Below the pieces are notes generated by a model. The model did not search any database. It had not been told where the DNA came from and was given only the letters and a program-made list of their open reading frames with translations. Shown piece by piece: positions 61,109-64,000 of a stretch of DNA of 64,000 nt. The DNA comes from NORP240 sp038134485 (lineage in GTDB: Bacteria > Pseudomonadota > Gammaproteobacteria > Pseudomonadales > Pseudohongiellaceae), in contig JAYPVG010000012.1 in assembly GCA_038134485.1 (NCBI GenBank), positions 1 to 64,000 on the forward strand. Reading direction: 5' to 3'. The first letter of the stretch is position 1. Each line of letters begins with the position of its first letter. A program made the translations under genes and the position numbers.

Positions 61109-61390
61109 TCAAAGGACTATCTTAACGCCTTCCTGATTCATCAGTTCTTGAAAGATGGTCTTTAGCTGATCTTCACCGGTTGCTTCGATAACTACCGTTA
61201 CCGAGATGTAATTGCCTTTTGTACTGGCCCGTTCAATTATCTGATTCTCCGGAACCGGCTTGGCGTGACGATGAATCACTTCCATGACGTCCTGTTGAAA
61301 CGCCGACGAAGCGATCCCCATCACCTTGATGGGGTAGTCACAGGGAAATTCAATCCTAGGTGGAGCCTGGTCAATTTCATGAAAATTCAC
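61109..61390 (-). CDS. ybeD: DUF493 family protein YbeD
   Basis: This small ACT-like fold protein (93 residues) has the family sequence PPRIEFPCDYPIKVMG, VIHRHAKPVPENQI and RASTKGNYISVTVVIEA. Its role is unknown; it accompanies lipB in many genomes. I choose the GTG at 61390, which is 14 bases after the dacA stop and has AGGA upstream. The ATG at 61441 would overlap dacA by 37 bases and adds 17 residues not typical of the family. Confidence 0.88.
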   Translation of the reverse strand: MNFHEIDQAPPRIEFPCDYPIKVMGIASSAFQQDVMEVIHRHAKPVPENQIIERASTKGNYISVTVVIEATGEDQLKTIFQELMNQEGVKIVL

Positions 61391-61404
61391 GGGCAGGGTT
61401 CCTG

Positions 61405-62595
61405 CTAGCTGAACAGATTCGTAAACATCAGCGTTAACCAATCGATAAATCGCTTGAATATCCCAGCTCGATCCACCGCCTGAAGCGCGATTACTTCACC
61501 CTGATAAAGCAGGTCGTCTTCCAGAACAACGTTAATGGTACCCATAACCTGTCCTTGTTCGAGAGGCGCGGTAATTACCTCGTCAAGTTCCATCGATGCG
61601 CTCATGGCCTCAGCCTGGCCTCGAGGAATAGTAATATAGACTTCGTCTCTAATACCGAGATCGACCGCACCCTGCTCACCTGACCAGACCCGGACATTAC
61701 TCACCGGCTGATTGGCATCATAAAGCTTGTGGGTTTCATAGTAGCGAAAACCGTAGGTTAGAAGTTTCTGGGTTTCGATGGCGCGGGCATCCTCGCTTTC
61801 GGTGCCCATCACAACGGTAATCAAGCGCATACCATCCCGCTCTGCAGACGCGACGAGGCAGAACCCGGCAGCCTCCGTCCAACCGGTTTTCATACCGTCC
61901 ACATTGCGGTCTCGGAACAAAAGTGAATTGCGATTGGGTTGGCGTATGCCGTTGTAGGTGAATTCCCTCTCCGCGTACATGGCGTAGTGCTCAGGGTGAT
62001 TCTGAATAGTTGCCCGGGCCAGGATCGCCAGATCCCTCGCCGACATACGGTTGTAGTAGAGGTCGGTATCCAGACCGCTGGAATTCATGAAGAACGAGTT
62101 CTTCATACCGAGTACTTCCGCATATTGGTTCATCATGTCGGCAAATGCGTCCTCGCTACCGGCAATGTGTTCGGCGACCGCGACGCTGGCGTCGTTACCT
62201 GACTGGATTATGATACCCCGCATCAGATCTTCCAGGCTGACCTGAGTGTCGACGCCGACAAACATCTTGGAGCCTTCCATGCGCCAGGCCTTCTCACTGA
62301 TATGAACCGGGTCTTCCCAGGTCAGATTGTTCAACTGGATTTCTTCTGCTGCAATGTAAGCCGTCATTATCTTGGTCAGACTGGCGGGTGGCAGTGATTC
62401 ATCAGCGTTTTCCTCAACGATTATATGCCCGGTTCTGGCATCCATGAGGATATAACTGCTGGCGGCCACATTTGGTGGTCGCGGAATAATCGCCTGCGCC
62501 GCGCTGTGAAGGCTTACCGACATTAGGGCAAGACCCAGCACGATCGATCGCGTGCGGCATCGGGCGAAATCGAAGAAGGCTTTTGTATTCGACAT
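61405..62595 (-). CDS. dacA: D-alanyl-D-alanine carboxypeptidase (PBP5/6 type)
   Basis: DacA trims the terminal D-Ala from peptidoglycan stem peptides in the periplasm. The signal peptide is SIVLGLALMSVSLHSAAQA. Active-site motifs are S-x-x-K in LPPASLTKIMTAY, S-x-N in SGNDASVAVAEH and K-T-G in VDGMKTGWTEAAGF. The C-terminal PBP5 beta domain and an amphipathic anchor helix (FKRFIDWLTLMFTNLFS) end the protein. The ATG at 62595 gives 396 residues; the upstream ATG at 62673 adds 26 atypical residues. Confidence 0.95.
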   Translation of the reverse strand: MSNTKAFFDFARCRTRSIVLGLALMSVSLHSAAQAIIPRPPNVAASSYILMDARTGHIIVEENADESLPPASLTKIMTAYIAAEEIQLNNLTWEDPVHISEKAWRMEGSKMFVGVDTQVSLEDLMRGIIIQSGNDASVAVAEHIAGSEDAFADMMNQYAEVLGMKNSFFMNSSGLDTDLYYNRMSARDLAILARATIQNHPEHYAMYAEREFTYNGIRQPNRNSLLFRDRNVDGMKTGWTEAAGFCLVASAERDGMRLITVVMGTESEDARAIETQKLLTYGFRYYETHKLYDANQPVSNVRVWSGEQGAVDLGIRDEVYITIPRGQAEAMSASMELDEVITAPLEQGQVMGTINVVLEDDLLYQGEVIALQAVDRAGIFKRFIDWLTLMFTNLFS

Positions 62596-62673
62596 ATGAC
62601 AGTTATCCGGTTTATCAAGAAAAGTAGACAGGGGCTCAGGTGCAAAGCAAGGATATGCCTGAGTTCTCCACAA

Positions 62674-63534
62674 TCATTCGGTCACAGTGTACGGACTACC
62701 CAAGTTAGCGGCAACCACACGTTCGGTAATCAACCTGATCTCCTCGCTAGATTGAATAGGTCCCACCCTTACACGATGCAAGCGTTGACTGGAATCCCGC
62801 ACCACATCCTGAATAAAGACGGGCCGGGTGGTGATTTCTCTCAATCTTGAACTGAGCCTTCGCGCTGCGGCCAGATCAGAGAACGCGCCGACCTGCAGGT
62901 ATCGACCAGACTCAGCGCCTGACGACAGCAAAGTTGCTGGCTCGGCTCTGGCGGCAGTCGGATTCATTTCCCCTGCGGATGCAGGAGGCATAATAGATTC
63001 CAGATAGACTCGGGTAGTGCCTCGTTCTGCGTAACCAAGCTTTACCGCGGCGGCGTATGACAGATCCACCAGGCGGTCACCATGGAACGGACCCCGATCG
63101 TTAACTCTCACGATTATACTGCGATTGTTTTCCAGGTTTGTGACACGCAGAAAACTGGGAATGGGCAACGATTTATGGGCCGCCGACACCCCATACATGT
63201 CGAAAATTTCGCCGTTGGAAGTCTGGTGTCCGTGAAACTTTTCACCATACCAGGATGCAATACCACGCTCCTGGTAACCCTCCTCAGTGGCCAAAACTTC
63301 GTAGGTTTGACCAAGCACGGTATAGGGACTGCGATTCCCCGCCATCGTGCGATTTATGGGTTCCGGTATCACCTCGGGTATAGCTGAAATATCGCCAATG
63401 CCCTGTGCAGGCGCTCGATCCTGGTAAATCGAATAGCGACTGCCGGACTCAGGAGAACTCGAGCATGCCGCAAGTAACAGCGCTACAACGAGTGCGAATG
63501 GAGCTATTAAAGCTCTGGATGAACAATGTGTCAT
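62674..63534 (-). CDS. rlpA: Septal-ring lytic transglycosylase RlpA
   Basis: RlpA is an outer-membrane lipoprotein that cuts glycan strands without stem peptides at the septum. The lipobox is LLLAAC. The double-psi beta-barrel domain has GIASWYGEKFHGHQTSNGE, SFLRVTNLENNRSIIVRVND and RGPFHGDRLVDLS. A C-terminal SPOR domain (RYLQVGAFSDLAAARRLSSR) binds denuded glycan. The total is 286 residues. It lies between rodA and dacA as in other gammaproteobacteria; mltB, sometimes found between rodA and rlpA, is not here. Confidence 0.94.
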   Translation of the reverse strand: MTHCSSRALIAPFALVVALLLAACSSSPESGSRYSIYQDRAPAQGIGDISAIPEVIPEPINRTMAGNRSPYTVLGQTYEVLATEEGYQERGIASWYGEKFHGHQTSNGEIFDMYGVSAAHKSLPIPSFLRVTNLENNRSIIVRVNDRGPFHGDRLVDLSYAAAVKLGYAERGTTRVYLESIMPPASAGEMNPTAARAEPATLLSSGAESGRYLQVGAFSDLAAARRLSSRLREITTRPVFIQDVVRDSSQRLHRVRVGPIQSSEEIRLITERVVAANLGSPYTVTE

Positions 63535-63557
63535 GATGTCGGATTGTCCAATTTCAG

Positions 63558-63586
63558 TTTATAGCGCACAAATTGTGCAATTAATC
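63558..63586 (-). promoter_or_regulatory. Palindrome and -10-like element upstream of rlpA
   Basis: GCACAA-A-TTGTGC (63566–63578) is a perfect 13-bp palindrome about 32 bp before the rlpA start. A TATAAA (63563 to 63558 on the minus strand) lies beside it, with a poor -35. If real, a protein on the palindrome would cover the promoter spacer. Confidence 0.25.
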
Positions 63587-63739
63587 TCACAGAAACATGA
63601 TCTGTTTCAGTTACATAGCGGCGCCAGAGCGGAGTTTTTTAATGCCTGTCGGCTATTTCGTGGTAATTGTCAGATTGTTGCCAGATTTGCAGGCGACGCA
63701 AGCCCTTGCCTTCGTTGCTGTTTCCGCATCATGCCCGGT

Positions 63740-64000
63740 TTACGCAAGTGAACGGCGCCCGCTTGCAGATATCGACATTAAAATGCCGAATCCGATAAAA
63801 AGTGTCAGGATTGACGTGCCTCCCCGGCTCATCAGCGGGAGCGGTAATCCGATTACCGGCAACAGACCCGAAACCATCGCCATATTGACAAAGACATAGA
63901 AAAAAAATGTCAGGGTGATACTGCCAGCAAGCAGGCGGCTGAACATATCCCCGGCGTAAAAAGTGATGTAGAAACCCCTTGCCAATACGCTGAGGTACAG
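63740..64000 (-). CDS. rodA: Rod shape-determining protein RodA, C-terminal part (runs off the window)
   Basis: Only the last 86 residues are inside the window. They contain two helices and the SEDS-family sequence MVSGLLPVIGLPLPLMSRGGTSI, then TLFIGFGILMSI, matching RodA, the peptidoglycan glycosyltransferase of the elongasome. The usual SYGG motif reads SRGG. The reading frame stays open to the window edge. The gene precedes rlpA across 205 bp. Confidence 0.88.
   Translation of the reverse strand: MYLSVLARGFYITFYAGDMFSRLLAGSITLTFFFYVFVNMAMVSGLLPVIGLPLPLMSRGGTSILTLFIGFGILMSISASGRRSLA

Noticed and set aside
1..64000. CRISPR arrays, tRNA genes, insertion sequences, prophage or attachment sites
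   Set aside because: No regularly spaced repeats, cloverleaf genes, transposases, integrases or phage genes were seen in the gaps or among the coding regions.

Overview
The window looks like one chromosomal stretch of a gammaproteobacterium with a largely Pseudomonas-like backbone. From memory, rrn–msrQ–msrP–pssA–ilvC–ilvH–ilvI, clpB–pgeF–rluD–bamD–pilS–pilR–thiO–fimT–minor pilins, and miaB–phoH–ybeY–corC–leuS–lptE–holA all occur as blocks in Pseudomonas and relatives. A run of 10 N inside rluD shows that this is a draft or metagenome assembly. I see no CRISPR array, tRNA, prophage or insertion sequence. The left edge holds the promoter and antitermination leader of an rRNA operon whose 16S gene lies just outside the window.

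Layout. 1–8.1 kb: rrn promoter (leftward), methionine sulfoxide repair (msrPQ), pssA, and branched-chain amino acid synthesis (ilvY<>ilvC divergent; ilvIH). 8.1–8.5 kb: a long ilvI leader with a Val/Leu-rich leader peptide and an intrinsic terminator, i.e. a probable attenuator. 8.5–14.2 kb: clpB, pgeF, rluD, bamD. 14.3–16.4 kb: an ECF-type sigma factor operon ending in a DUF3106 protein. 16.4–29.6 kb: nadE, the pilSR two-component system, thiO, fimT, and the pilE/pilY1/pilX/pilW/pilV/fimU minor-pilin operon. 30–33.9 kb: a TSUP transporter and a PhoPQ-like operon with PepSY and glycine-zipper proteins. 34.2–35.8 kb: a membrane-anchored cold-shock-domain protein next to a delta-9 desaturase. 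36–39 kb: a four-gene redox cluster TlpA–DUF4266–DUF3570–ApbE. 39–50 kb: srkA, an aspartate aminotransferase-like gene, DUF1820, then miaB to holA. 50–59.4 kb: an accessory block (Tat-exported HAD dehalogenase, class V aminotransferase, NSS transporter, cyclophilin, YegD Hsp70, methyltransferase, periplasmic bicupin, membrane protein). 59.4–64 kb: lipA–lipB–ybeD–dacA–rlpA–rodA, reversed relative to holA.

The best candidate for an undescribed system is the TlpA–DUF4266–DUF3570–ApbE cluster. The DUF3570 outer-membrane-like protein carries two SGAS motifs resembling the site that ApbE flavinylates. The DUF4266 lipoprotein ends in a Gly-rich Cys-Gly-Cys-Asn tail. The ApbE homologue has lost a normally conserved metal-binding Asp. 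Together these suggest a cell-envelope flavin/thiol redox module. The second strongest signal is the ilvI attenuator. Smaller items are a six-codon minicistron coupled to corC, an inversion of the rodA–lipA block, replacement of the Pseudomonas-type ilvC by an ilvY–class II ilvC pair, and several palindromes upstream of genes.
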